Assembly: GCA_037974335.1 (NCBI GenBank)
Contig: CM075760.1
Span: 16,851,059-16,915,058, forward strand
Length of the DNA stretch: 64,000 nt
Direction: 5' to 3'
Origin: Prionace glauca
Lineage: Eukaryota > Chordata > Chondrichthyes > Carcharhiniformes > Carcharhinidae
In this document: piece by piece, positions 12,398 through 22,839 of the stretch
Position numbering within the stretch: the stretch's first letter is position 1
How the letters are laid out: the number at the start of each line of letters is the position of its first letter
Position numbers and translations under genes: made by a program
Notes under the pieces: model-generated
The model's database searches: none
What the model was told of the DNA's origin: nothing
The model's input: the letters and a program-made list of their open reading frames with translations, nothing else

Positions 12398-12615
12398 TCG
12401 GCCCCCATTTATTCCCCATTGCTAATTGCATTCAGTAAGCTGGTGGTGAACCGCCTTATTCAATTGCTGCAGAACCTGCAGTGTCGGTACACCGACCGTG
12501 CTCTTAGGGAGGGTGTTCCTGGACTCCGACGCAGCGTAATTAAAGGAGTGGTCCAAGTGATGTTTGTGAGTGTCTTGGAGAGGAATTTTCAGGCGAGGTT
12601 GTTCCAATTCCCCAG
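12398..12615 (-). mobile_element. 3' end of the second LINE family
   Basis: It aligns with 3475-3670 (TTATTCCCCATTGCTAATTGC, GCTGCAGAACCTGCAGTGTCGGTACACC). It is truncated and has no ORF. Confidence 0.6.
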
Positions 12616-12654
12616 TTATCATCAATTCATACAGATAAACAATTAGTTCACCAA

Positions 12655-12795
12655 TTATGATCATCAGTTTGATAAAAGCAAAATACTGCAGATTCTGGAA
12701 ACTGAAACAAAAATAATGAATGTTGGAAAAACTCAACGGGTCTGATAACATGTGTGGCGAGAGAATAGAGCCAACGTTTCGAGTCAGTGTGATTT
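12655..12795 (+). repeat. interspersed repeat fragment
   Basis: Contains AAAATACTGCAGATTCTGGAAACTG and AGAATAGAGCCAACGTTTCGAGTC, words of a frequent shark repeat also seen in part at 8284-8400, 51420 and 52350. Confidence 0.5.
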
Positions 12796-13044
12796 TTTTT
12801 GTTATTTGGAGGAAATTGAAGAGAGTGATGACATTGAGAAATGATGTGGGTGGATAGGGATTAGGATTTTTTTAGGATATAGTTCGTGATTGAGATGTTG
12901 ATTAGTTTAGGATGAAGAAGTTTGTTATGATATTTGGGATCACTCTGTGAATTGATGCAGCTTGTGTGTGTGTCTCGAAATAGTATCTATTATTTCTGTT
13001 ATTCCCATCTCACAGGTAATTTATGCAACTTCCCTGACAATAGC

Positions 13045-13235
13045 GTGCAGAACTTTCAGAATATTTCAGGAATCCCCGGTGTTCATGTCAGTTTTATGAT
13101 ATTGTTTTAATATTATTTCATGTCATTGCACCGATTTTACTTCACTGGGGAACTGGGCCCATCAACATCTCTCTCTCTCTCGCATTTCATGAAGTGATTA
13201 ATAAACAGACTTTAATTATTGGAATGAAATTCAAA
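13045..13235 (-). repeat. inverted copy of VH-flank segment
   Basis: This is close to the reverse complement of 15295-15485. The shared core includes TGCACCGATTTTACTTCACTGGGGAACTGGGCCCATCAACATC with very few differences. The similarity stops at about 13235 on one side and fades near 13045 on the other. Confidence 0.85.
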
Positions 13236-13329
13236 GTGATGATATAAATGAAACAACCTGTACTTCATGTGAAGTTACTGAATCTTTAAATTCCGATTCA
13301 GTATTACATTGTTTTGGGAAATAATGTGA

Positions 13330-13770
13330 CATAAGAACATAAGAAATAGGAGCAGGAGTGGGCCATCTGGCCCTTCGAGCCTGCCCCGCCATTCAATAAG
13401 ATCATGGCTGATCTGTCGTGGCTCAGTTCCACATTCCCACCCTCTCCCCATAACCCTTAATCCCCTCGCTTATCAAAAACCCATCAACCCGTTTCTTAAA
13501 AATATTTAGCGAGGCAGCCTCCACCACTTCAACGGGCAGAGAATTACAGAGATTCACCACCCTTTGACTGAAGAAATTCTTCCTCAACTCCGTCGGAAAC
13601 CGCCCTCCCCCCTTTATCTTGAGGGTGTGCCCCCTAGTCCTACTGTCCTTTCTGAGCTGGAAGAGTCTTTCCACCTCTATCCTATCCATCCCATTCATCA
13701 TCTCATACGTCTCAATGAGATCTCTCCTCATTCTTCTAAACTCCAACGAGTACAAGCCTAGTACAAGCCT
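13330..13770 (-). mobile_element. CR1-like LINE 3' end
   Basis: The minus-strand ORF at 13755-13423 encodes the ORF2 C-terminus (YSLEFRRMRRDLIETYEMMNG, FFSQRVVNLCNSLPVEVVEA). It ends with the reversed tail (AAGAACATAAGAAATAGGAG at 13336). Same family as 61976-62705. Confidence 0.9.
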
Positions 13771-14349
13771 ACAAGTGACACTTGTAGTTTTCCAGTAAGT
13801 TTCACAAATATTTCTGTTGCCACCTTATTTACTTTTCACCCTGTTGCCTTCACTAATTTGGGTGAGGGTGTGTTGATTAATTTGTTGTATATGAAAGAGC
13901 CAGTATTTTATATAGTACAATCATTCCTCCTCAACCATATCATGCTCTCTCTTTCTGTCCTGGATTTGAAGATTCAGCATCAGCAGAGAAATGAACCATC
14001 CGAACTGCAGGAAAATCTCCCCCTACTCTTCAAGAGGATCAGCTTGCTAACTCCCGAGAAACTCGGAATGTATTTCACCCAGACACTCTGGAAGGATTGA
14101 AGGTATTAGATGGGCACACATTGAATAAAGGAGTTGTTTCAATTTATGAAGTAGTCAAACACAAATATGGAAATATAGAACAACATCATTCAGCACCATT
14201 TATCAATGAATCCACCAGTCCGTTCACTAATCCCTCAATCAAAATATTCAGGCATCCAACAATCATTCATCCATCAATCATTCAAATGCCATTCATTCCT
14301 GTGTCAACACAGTCATACATTTATTGTTTGTGTAGATGGTGACATCAAT
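13771..14349. other. no recognised feature
   Basis: Non-coding spacer with CATTCAT/CCATCA-rich runs at 14200-14300. No gene, RNA or assigned repeat. Confidence 0.4.
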
Positions 14350-15850
14350 TATTTTAATTGATCCAGTGATCCAGAGGTCCAGGGCAATGATGTGAGGACG
14401 GGGATTTAAGTCGGGCCGTTCCCGCAGGTAGATTTTGAATTCTATTGATAAATCTGGAATGGATACTAATTGCGATCATTGGAACCGCTCTGATTCCCCA
14501 ATGGAGGAAATCTGCCATCCCTACATTGTCTCACAAGGATATAACTGCAGACTGAAAGCAAAATAGCTGACTCTTTAATATCTACAGAAGTGTCCAAGAA
14601 AACCAGTTAATTTAAGGGAATTTGGGACAGGCAAAGAGTGTTGGTCTTTCCAAACAAACATCCCATGGAAAGATAAAAGGAGATAAAATATAAATGTGCA
14701 TGCTCAAATATAACAGCATGTATTATCTCTCTGAGCCATTTTTCAGTCTGCCTGTGATTATTTCTGTCCGTCCATCACAATATCCTGATGTGTTGGAAAA
14801 ATCATCATTGTTGTTAATTGGGTGCCAGAGAAGGTGGAAAATAATCCTTTCTTTAGAGATGGGAAAACATCATCTAGATTTATAACTTCCAAAAATTCAA
14901 GTGCCTCCAGTACTGTTGCTGGGTAGATTTGTTTATAAATTGACCTTACTGACAACATGCAGGGTTTTAAGTTGGCTTGTAGCCAAGCGGTCAGTGCTGA
15001 TGAAACTGATCTTTGATCTACTGCACAAACACCCCCAGATGTTTCCTGTCAATAACTTTGAGCATTTGACAGCAGCCTGGATTGCTGCCAAACACCGTGT
15101 GGGACAGATTAGCGTGAAGCTCAATGGACAACATGGGATTCAGACATTTAAACAGTAAATGTTTAATTCCCACAATTTAAATCGCAATCATTCTAATCAA
15201 ATATTTTCATTCAGTGTCCTGTTCATTACCTGAGTAAATATTATGTCAAACAATAAAGTGACCGGATGATTTTTTTCATTTGTATAGTTTCCGAGTAAAT
15301 TTCATTCCAATAATTAAAGTCTGTTTATTAATCACTTCATGAAATGAGAGAGAGAGATGTTGATGGGCCCAGTTCCCCAGTGAAGTAAAATCGGTGCAAT
15401 GACATGAAATAATATTAAAACAACATCATAAAACTGAGATGAACACTGGGGATTCCTGGAATATTCTGAAATTTCTGTATCACATTGAAACAGCAGCGTG
15501 TCTTGTACCTGATTAGCACCGTGTTCTATTGTACGGTATAATCTGATTTCTGTTATTGAAGAGTTCCTCTCATTGCTGCCAATGAGTGGAGAAATGATCA
15601 GTTCATAACCTGATTCAATGGAAGATAAAACATTTATTCTTGTGATATTGTGCAATGTGCCGCAAAGCTCTGATATCCTGTATTCCCAATACCAGTGTAT
15701 GTTACACAGCCGGTAACCAATAGAGTGAGTTGCAATGACCTGGATGCTGAAGGAGAACTTTAATAATCTCAGTGTCCGTTCCGATTCATTAACTTCTCCG
15801 TCAAAAATCAATTTAATTTTATGTTTCTCTGTCAACTCACTATTTAATTA
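14350..15850. repeat. duplicated IgH-cluster 5' flank, copy next to the intact VH
   Basis: Paralogue of 5130-6625 at an offset near 9.25 kb. 15850-16543 continues to the VH promoter and its counterpart is 6600-7640, broken by SINEs. The part at 15295-15485 has an inverted copy at 13045-13235. It contains no coding region. Confidence 0.75.
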
Positions 15851-16369
15851 TCAGGAGGTTGGGATTCTCATTATTTTCAAAGGCCTGTCTTCGAGATTGG
15901 GGCAGTTTGACAAATATAAGGAGAAACATTGTATTGTGTGAGAGTTTCTTCTCATCTCCAAACCCAAATTGTACAGTGATAGCCATCCACACTGTAAATA
16001 GAATCACTTTGTATATCCTACACATTGAGTTACAGAAATCGATGGTATTTCTTCTGATAAATTGTGCTTTATTATTATAATGTGGCAGAGACACGGAGTT
16101 GTTGCAAAATTCTTTAATGTTCCAAAATGTTATTTCATCATTTTCAGATTTATTTTCTTGTTGGGGGTGTGGTAATAAAATCACCATTTTTACAATGGAA
16201 TTACTTATTTAAATAAATAAATGATGAACTGTAATATCACCATCAGAAATAATGGGGACAATACAATGAACATTTCAGCCAAACAAATATCCCGATACAG
16301 ATAAAATGCCCATTTTAATATTAATCTATTGTAAATCTCCGAGTCCATTCTGTTGGGGGTGTGGAAGGT

Positions 16370-16543
16370 GGGACGTGGATCCAGGCGCCGCCTCCAGCAG
16401 GGAATCAACAGGCGGCGCCTGGAAAGCCGCCCCCTTCTGCCGGGTATTTAAATACCGCTCACTGGGACCGGAATCCAACAGTCCGGGAGCTGGTTTGTTC
16501 ACTGAGTTCCTGACACAACCATTTCCCCCAAATCACCAGAAAG
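16370..16543 (+). promoter_or_regulatory. VH promoter region
   Basis: A perfect 13-base inverted repeat (CCAGGCGCCGCCT at 16381-16393 and its complement at 16410-16422, spacer 16) lies upstream of a palindromic TATA-like GGTATTTAAATACC at 16443-16456. The ATG is about 90 bases further on. I find no ATGCAAAT octamer in either orientation in the 300 bases before the ATG. Assigning these as promoter elements is inference from position. Confidence 0.6.
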
Positions 16544-16589
16544 ATGAGGTCGGCCATTTCTCTCAGTTTGTTGCTGACTTTCTTATCTG
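16544..16589 (+). CDS. immunoglobulin heavy VH, leader exon
   Basis: Encodes MRSAISLSLLLTFLS and the first base of the next codon, a typical short hydrophobic signal peptide that is cut off in the ER. The ATG is in good context (AAGATGA) about 90 bases after the TATA-like box. The exon ends at TCTG before GTGAGT, a strong splice donor in phase 1. The 132-base intron (16590-16721) ends TTTTTACAG, and the second exon completes the leader with VQS. This split-leader layout is the standard form of Ig V genes. The intron sequence is also kept in the upstream pseudogene at 7645-7735. Confidence 0.95.
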
Positions 16590-16721
16590 GTGAGTATTTT
16601 TTTATTATTGTTCAAGTCTCTCACTGTTACTGTCTCAGTGTTAGTGTCTCTCTGGAATGTTCCAGAGTCAGCAATCATTTCACTGAGATTAATCCCTGGT
16701 GTTTTTGATCTATTTTTACAG

Positions 16722-17029
16722 GTGTCCAGTCGGAGATTGTGTTGACCCAGCCAGAGGCAGAGACCGGGCGTCCCGGAGGCTCCCTGAGACTGACCTGTAA
16801 AACCAGCGGGTTCAATCTTGGCAGCTACTGGATGGGCTGGATCAGACAGGTTCCCGGACAGGGGTTGGAGTGGTTGACCCTCTACTACGATTCATCTAAC
16901 ACCGTCTACTACGCCCCAGGGATTCAGAATCGATTTACTCCGTCCAAAGACCTTTCAAACAGCAACTCCGTTTTGGCCATGACGAACCTTAGAATCGAAG
17001 ACACCGCCATCTATTACTGTGCAAGATGG
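16722..17029 (+). CDS. immunoglobulin heavy variable segment (VH), germline, functional-looking
   Basis: The V domain that forms most of the antigen-binding face of the IgM heavy chain. After the leader end VQS it reads [20 protein letters not shown] with the first cysteine in TCKTSGF. CDR1 is near GSYWMG, the framework 2 tryptophan sits in [16 protein letters not shown]2 is [11 protein letters not shown], and framework 3 ends [14 protein letters not shown]. Both canonical cysteines, the CDR1-adjacent tryptophan and the DTAxYYC motif are present, and the frame is open. Framework 3 keeps the basic-residue pattern of VH (RFTPSKD). The segment is unjoined: a 23-type recombination signal follows directly. 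Reads as a single VH family member of a shark mini-cluster, about 70 percent or less like the upstream pseudogene (estimate by eye). Confidence 0.96.
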
Positions 17030-17068
17030 CACAGCGAGAGGAACCAGGGCTGGGCCCGGACAAGAACA
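17030..17068 (+). other. VH recombination signal, 23-type
   Basis: Heptamer CACAGCG (17030-17036), 23-base spacer (17037-17059), nonamer ACAAGAACA (17060-17068). The heptamer differs from CACAGTG at one place and the nonamer from ACAAAAACC at two. The first three heptamer bases, which RAG needs most, are intact. Confidence 0.93.
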
Positions 17069-17404
17069 GCTCCAGACGGAATTCAGCAACTTCCATTATA
17101 ACTGGAAGGTAAATACCAGTATTAAACATGATAAAACCGACAGTGATCAGAGCCAAATCATAATCGTTTTTAAAAAAAGTAACAGAGAAAGCATTTAACA
17201 GTAAAATTTAACAAACTCACAGATATAACAGGGAGAGATTTTCACTTATTGTAGTTTCTGCAATTACAACACTGGATATATTACCCCTTTTAGTATTTCT
17301 GACAGATTGTATTATATAAATAGCTGCCTACATTTTAAATTAGAGCAGAACTAATGGTTCATTAGAGGTGAATATTGAGCGGCAGGACTGAACAGAGTCA
17401 CTCC

Positions 17405-17483
17405 AGTTTTTGTATGGGTGTGCGTCACTGTGAGATACAGTTTGTCACAGTGCTGAGAAAAGTGACATCCTCATACAAAAACC
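17405..17483 (+). other. IgH D1 segment with 12- and 22-base-spacer signals
   Basis: 5' signal: nonamer AGTTTTTGT (17405-17413), 12-base spacer, heptamer CACTGTG (17426-17432). D1 coding: 13 bases, AGATACAGTTTGT (17433-17445). 3' signal: heptamer CACAGTG (17446-17452), 22-base spacer, nonamer ACAAAAACC (17475-17483). The heptamers are perfect and the 3' nonamer is perfect. The 22-base spacer should act as a 23-type signal. From memory, horned shark D1 segments have the same 12/22 layout. D1 can join VH on its left and D2 on its right, but not JH. Confidence 0.95.
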
Positions 17484-17795
17484 TCAGAGAAGGATTTCGC
17501 TTCATATGTGATCAGTACCACTGTCGAATGCCAAACAAAGTGAACATTTAACAAAATAATAGGTAGAAGCAGCCTTGCTTTATAACTTAAAATTGTTATA
17601 GAACTTCAGATTTATTTTATTTATTTACATGGTGAATGCACACAGAAAGTTTTAAGGTTTCTAACCCCTTTTGTCAATATCATGACCAGTAAAAAAATAA
17701 ATATCTCACTGGCTCACTTTTAAACGGCATGGAAACAAGCTTTCGAAATTGCAGTAAAATCAAATCTCTGTATTTTACAGTAAACAGCCGGCCGC

Positions 17796-17863
17796 AGTAT
17801 TTGTCATGCTGTGTCTCACTGTGATAACTGGATGGCACAGCAGTTACTGTCAATACAAAAACT
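17796..17863 (+). other. IgH D2 segment with two 12-base-spacer signals
   Basis: 5' signal: nonamer AGTATTTGT (17796-17804), 12-base spacer, heptamer CACTGTG (17817-17823). D2 coding: 12 bases, ATAACTGGATGG (17824-17835). 3' signal: heptamer CACAGCA (17836-17842), 12-base spacer, nonamer ACAAAAACT (17855-17863). The 12/12 layout lets D2 join D1 or VH on the left and JH on the right. In this cluster D2 is therefore obligatory in any rule-abiding joint. Confidence 0.95.
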
Positions 17864-18186
17864 CCTCAGCACTGATTGATTGAAGCTGGATCAGTGTCAC
17901 TTTTAAATTCCAACTTTAATAACAGTACAGTATTATTTATGTCCAACACTGACCACATGGCAAGGATGAAAATGGAAAATCTTGATAATGACTCAATTAG
18001 CAGTTGGTGCTTGCAAGAACATGTTCATGTGTTACTCTGTGTAACAAAACATTAGGGTCATTTATAAATGGAAAATGGTATCCAGAAATACAACTATAAG
18101 TTAATGAACATTAATTGATTTTACTTTTCCTCTGGTTTGTGAATATTTAAAATAATGGTGATTTTGTCTCTATTTTGTGCAGGGAC

Positions 18187-18225
18187 GGTTATTGTATGAC
18201 ACAGCCCAAGGAATGTGACACTGTG
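18187..18225 (+). other. JH recombination signal, 23-type
   Basis: Nonamer GGTTATTGT (18187-18195), 23-base spacer (18196-18218), perfect heptamer CACTGTG (18219-18225) directly before the J coding segment. Confidence 0.95.
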
Positions 18226-18273
18226 ACTACTTCGATTACTGGGGTCAAGGAACCATGGTGACGGTGACTACAG
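18226..18273 (+). CDS. immunoglobulin heavy joining segment (JH)
   Basis: Encodes YFDYWGQGTMVTVTT with the WGxG motif that forms the G strand of the V domain; the tryptophan codon starts at 18240. The exon ends ACAG before GTAAGAA, a strong donor in phase 1, matching the phase of the Cmu1 acceptor (the joined codon gives Ala, then TPSPPTLYG). Only one J is visible in the cluster. The sequence between VH and D1, between D1 and D2 and between D2 and JH (about 340, 310 and 320 bases) has no further D or J segments that I can recognise. Confidence 0.96.
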
Positions 18274-18409
18274 GTAAGAACCATGCACTTATTGAGTAAC
18301 TGGTTTACATGCGCCTTTGTTTTATATTTCTGTCCGTACAAATCGTACATTTGTTTACATAAATGTGAGTTTGGTGGATTCTCGGTTGAGAATTGTTACA
18401 ATGTTTCCT

Positions 18410-18711
18410 GTGATTCTGCTGCAAAGGGGTTTTAGAATTCCGCTGTTTCTTGACAACAGGTGCTGCTGAGGGATTCAAACTCTAGTTGTTGTGATTTTGT
18501 GTTTATCTGTTGAGGTTACTGTGCGGTTGGATAACTTCAAAAGCAGAACGTCTGTAAAACAATTCAGCGTTTCTGCAATATTTAATCTCGGTGACATCTA
18601 GTGGATGCGGGTTGTATCATCTACTGCACAAGTGTTTGAAATCTAACCCAATATTTTTTTAAAGTTTAAAATTGTCTATATTTATCCAGTGAAAATGTTC
18701 CACTCACTCAC
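18410..18711 (+). repeat. diverged subrepeat in J-C intron
   Basis: A weak copy of the motif set found in the larger units downstream (GATTCTGCTG...TTAGAATT.CGCTGTTTCT...GTTTCTGCAATnTTTAA.CTCGGTGACA). It suggests the whole 18.4-21.7 kb stretch grew from a shorter unit of about 400-700 bases. Confidence 0.55.
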
Positions 18712-21330
18712 AATGCTGGTGCTGCTATGCAATATTTTCTGCTTATAGCAAACATTAATTAGTTTCGTGATGGGCAAAGTGGATGGAATTTATATTAAAC
18801 ATTTCTGTCAATATTATATTTGATTCTGTTGAAAGTGTTTTTAGAATTGTGCTGCTTCTGCCTGAAGCGGGGTTCTTTCTCACAATTTTGTGTGTTTTTT
18901 TCGGGTAAGGAGATTGTGCATCTGGGTGATTTTAAATACGTAAAATTTGTGATTTAATTTGGTGTTTCTGCATTGTTTGAACTCAGTGACACTGAGCTGT
19001 TACACGCTTTGTGATTGAATGCGAACAGTCTGCAGGTTCGCAACTGCTTGACGCAAATCTGCAAGCAGAAATCAGACAGGCTTTATTGTATTTTTATGTT
19101 TTAAATCTTAGGTGATGACGGTTTACACCATTTGTTCAGAACATAGTTTGTCACTGCATTCACAATTTGGGTTCCCTGCAATGTTTAACCTCGGAGGCAT
19201 TTGATGGCTGAAACTTTTACCATCCAAATGTTTAAATGTGTTTGAAATATGGCCCAAAATGAATAAGATGTGATAAAGTTGTTACACTAATTTCTTGGGC
19301 ATATTCCACCTCTTCGCAGTGTCATTGCTATTATTCCAGTTTTCTGTTTAGCTTAGTAATTGGTTAAGAGCTAGTTTGCTAGATTCATATTGAGATTTAT
19401 TTTTGCAATGTTACATTTGATTCTGTTGAATGAATAATTGAGCTGCTTTTCCGTGAAACGGATTCATTCCCTCATTGGTGTGTTTTGTTGTGTTTCAGCT
19501 GAGTAGATTCTGTTGTTTGGTCACTATGAATGTTTAAAATTTGTGAAATGGTTTGACTTTGTGGCATTATTTCTGCGTTGTTTAAAATCGGTGTCATTGA
19601 GAGCTTAGATGTTTTCTGGTTGAATCCAAACAATCTTTGAGTTTGAAAATCCTTGCAGGGAGAAAACAAACAGGCTTGGAAAAACAAAACTAAAAGGTAT
19701 CACGGTTTTTTTTTAATATAAATTTTAGCTAACGCTGACAAATTCAAGTAAATCATGACTTTTCACGCTCATTCGGACACTCGGTCGTTGATGCAATCAC
19801 GAACTACTCATTAACAAGGTTAATAGTAAAATTAATGTAAATTACACAGTTATTAATCGGTAATATAACTCCACATTCACCTAAGATTAGTTTATATTAA
19901 TAATTTAGCAATAATCCCCTTTAATAGCTCTGTTCTTTTCACACAATTAACATGACCAGAACATTTTCCAGACTGGAAATATTTTGTGACAATTCCAGAA
20001 GCTATTTCAATGACAATCACAATGCTGGTGCTGCTATGCAATATTTTCTGGTTATTGGAAACATTAATTACTTTGGTGATGGGTGAATTGGCTGGAATTT
20101 ATATTAAGCTTTTCTGTAAATGTTATATTTGATTCTGTTGAGAGTGTTTGTAGAATTGTGCTGTTTCTGCATGAAGCGGGGTTCAGTCTCTCAGTGATGC
20201 GTTTTTTTTTCTGGTGAGGAGATTATATATCTGGGTGATTTAAATGCGTAAAATTTGTGAATTATTTTGGTGTTTCTGCATTTTTTAAACTTAGTGACAC
20301 TGAGCTGTTGCACGCTTTGTGATTGAACACCAACATTCTGCTGGTTTGCAACTGCTTGATACATGGCTGCAGGGAGAAATCAGGCAAACTTTATTGCATT
20401 TGTATTTTTAAAATCATATTTGATAACAGTTTACGCCACAGGTCAGAACATGGTTTGTCACTGCATTCACAATTTGTTTAATCTCGATGGCATTTGATGG
20501 CTGGAACTTTTATCATCCAAATGTTTAAATATGTTTGAAATGTGACCCAATATAAATAAAATGTGATAAAGTTGTTATACTAATTTGTTGGATATATTCC
20601 ACGTCCTCGCAATGCTATTGCTATTATTCCAGATTTTTGTTTAGTTTAATAATTGATTAAGAGCTGGTTTGCTCGATTCGATATTGAGTTTTCTTTTGCG
20701 ATGTTACATTTGATTCTGTTGAATGAATAATTGAGCAGTTTTTCTGTGAAACGGATTCATTCCCCCATTGATCTGTTTTGTTGTATTTCTGCTGAGGAGA
20801 TTCTGTGGTGCAGTCAGTGTGACTGTTTAAAATTTGTGAAATGGTTTGGCTTTGTGGCATTATTACTGCGTTGCTTAAATAGTGTTTTAACGGTGCCGTT
20901 GAGAGCTTAGATGTTTTCTGGTTGACCGCAAACAATCTTTGAGTTTGAAAATCCTTGTAGGGAGAAAACAAACAGGTTTGAAAAAAAACTAAAAGATATC
21001 ACAGCATTTTTATAAATTTTAACTAACGTTAACAAATTCAAGTAATCATGACTTACAACGCTCATTCGGACACTAAGTCTTTGCTGCAATCACAAACTTT
21101 TCATGAACCAGTTTTATAGTAAAAATATTATACGTCAAACAATTTTTAATCAGTAATATAATTCCCGATTCACCTAAGATTACTTTATATTAACAATTTG
21201 GCAGCAATCCCCTTTAATAGTTCTGTTGTGTTTTTCACACAATTAACATGACAAGAAAATTTTCCAGTCTGGAAATGCTTTGTGACAATTCCAGAAGCTA
21301 TTTCAATGATAACATGCTGTTTTCACAGCA
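18712..21330 (+). repeat. 1.31 kb tandem duplication in the J-C intron
   Basis: Unit A (18712-20020) and unit B (20021-about 21330) align end to end. Both start AATGCTGGTGCTGCTATGCAATATTTTCTG and both end GACAATTCCAGAAGCTATTTCAATGA (long matches given here with small differences). Divergence is moderate. Inside each unit the words GATTCTGTTGA and AAAATTTGTGA recur twice, so each unit is itself built of two related halves. A third partial copy is at 21540-21660. No ORF of note. Confidence 0.88.
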
Positions 21331-21684
21331 GCGCTCAGTTGAAGAAGATACTTTGCATTAATCGCCATATCCCAGATTAAGTTCGCATTCACTGGAATGC
21401 GAGTTTTGCCGAATAAAACGTTGCTTTTTTGGCACTTTTTGTATCGGATTATTACGTTTTTTTCTATGCAGTTGCAGCCAGATTATTCCTTCCAAGTATT
21501 TTTTTTCTTTTAAATTAGATGGCGAGATAATTAATTCCTAATCTCATCTCAAAATTTGTGAAATGGTTTGGTGTTTCTTAATTGTTTTTGCATTGTTTCA
21601 ACTCAGTGATACTGAGCGGTTCTGGCTAAACGAAATAAAAACTGCGTCTGAATATTCTTTTAGGGATAAAGGAAAAAAGGTTTC

Positions 21685-21855
21685 GGAATATATATATATG
21701 TATATAATATATATATTGTGTATGTATATAATATATATTACATATATTCCTAAACCTTTTTTCCTTTTTACATATATATCTATATACATATAATATATAT
21801 ATATATACTATATATGTATATAATATATATTATGTATGTATATATTATATACAAG
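21685..21855. repeat. TATA/TATG dinucleotide-rich hairpin repeat
   Basis: Runs of TATATATG and its complement, with the words AAAAAAGGTTTCGGAATATA and TATTCCTAAACCTTTTTTCC forming an imperfect inverted repeat about 70 bases apart. Simple-sequence DNA. Confidence 0.8.
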
Positions 21856-21939
21856 AGCATTTTATTCATGTTAACTGATGCTGACATATTAAAATAAATC
21901 ATGAATTACATCTCTGTTAGGGACATTACAATACCCTGA

Positions 21940-22200
21940 GTCTGTTGTATTTGATGTGCTCATTTTTCAGGAAAAAAATGCATTTTTGCCTAGTTTTCGG
22001 GTTTGAAACAGACAGGGAGAACTAGTTAAAAGGCAAAGGCAGTTTTACAATGAACATCAGGTTAATTTAAATACTTTACTTTTTTGTTGTTGTAATTTGA
22101 CCTTTGATCAATTAGAACCAAACAGTTTGTCTAAATTTGGCAGAGTGAACAGAATGTTCTGACAGTTGGAAATCGCTGACACTCAAGCAAAATTGTTCAC
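21940..22200 (+). repeat. intron duplication, copy 1
   Basis: Aligns with 23615-23870 (shared TTGATCAATTAGAAnCCAACAGTTTG and TCAGnTTAATTTAAA). The offset is about 1.67 kb. Non-coding. Confidence 0.75.
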
Positions 22201-22484
22201 ATGATTGTTTTGGAGTTGTACTAAATTGCCAACAAAAACTGGCTCGAGATTGACAAATAAATGCTTGAAATTCAAAAATATTAATTTATATAAAAATGTC
22301 ATGATATTATAAAAGTAACATTATCTCTGCACTTAATAATAACATCATTTCTCACATTACTGCTGGACTCAGGATAGAATTAGAGAAAGAATAAATGACA
22401 GACTCAATTCTTCTATTCTATCTGAACTTTATGTTAAATTCTCATTAAATATAATCATGAAGAAAAGCTCTGGGCTTTTATTCT

Positions 22485-22782
22485 GTAAAAAGTCTGACAA
22501 CACCAGGTTTTAGTCCAACCGATTTATTTGATAATATTCTCACAAGCTTTCGAGGGGGCTGCCTCTTTGTCAAGTGAATGGAGAGTTCTGGCCTCAGACA
22601 GACAGAGCATACAAAGCACAGACAGTTGTTGATGTCAGCAACTGTCTGTGCTTTGTATGCTCTGTCTGTCTGAGGCCAGAACTCTCCATTCACTTGACAA
22701 AGAGGCAGCCCCCTCGAAAGCTTGTGAGAATATTATCAAATAAATCGGTTGGACTAAAACCTGGTGTTGTCAGACTTTTTAC
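22485..22782. mobile_element. perfect long hairpin (fold-back element)
   Basis: Two arms of about 144 bases (22485-22628 and about 22639-22782) are exact reverse complements by eye, with a loop near 10 bases. The outer end reads GTAAAAAGTCTGACAACACC. After the right arm the words TTACGCCAGTCCAACGCCGGCAT continue, and these are also present at the palindromes of 45.0 and 63.3 kb. The identical arms indicate a recent event. The sequence family is the same as the repeat at 39490-40330. Confidence 0.9.
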
Positions 22783-22839
22783 TGTGTTTACGCCAGTCCA
22801 ACGCCGGCATACCCACATCATGACTTTTATTCTGTAACA

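Noticed and set aside
22478-22837. Two copies of the same peptide (MNGEFWPQTDRAYKAQTV) on opposite strands
   Set aside because: Both come from the perfect hairpin; no evidence of a gene.
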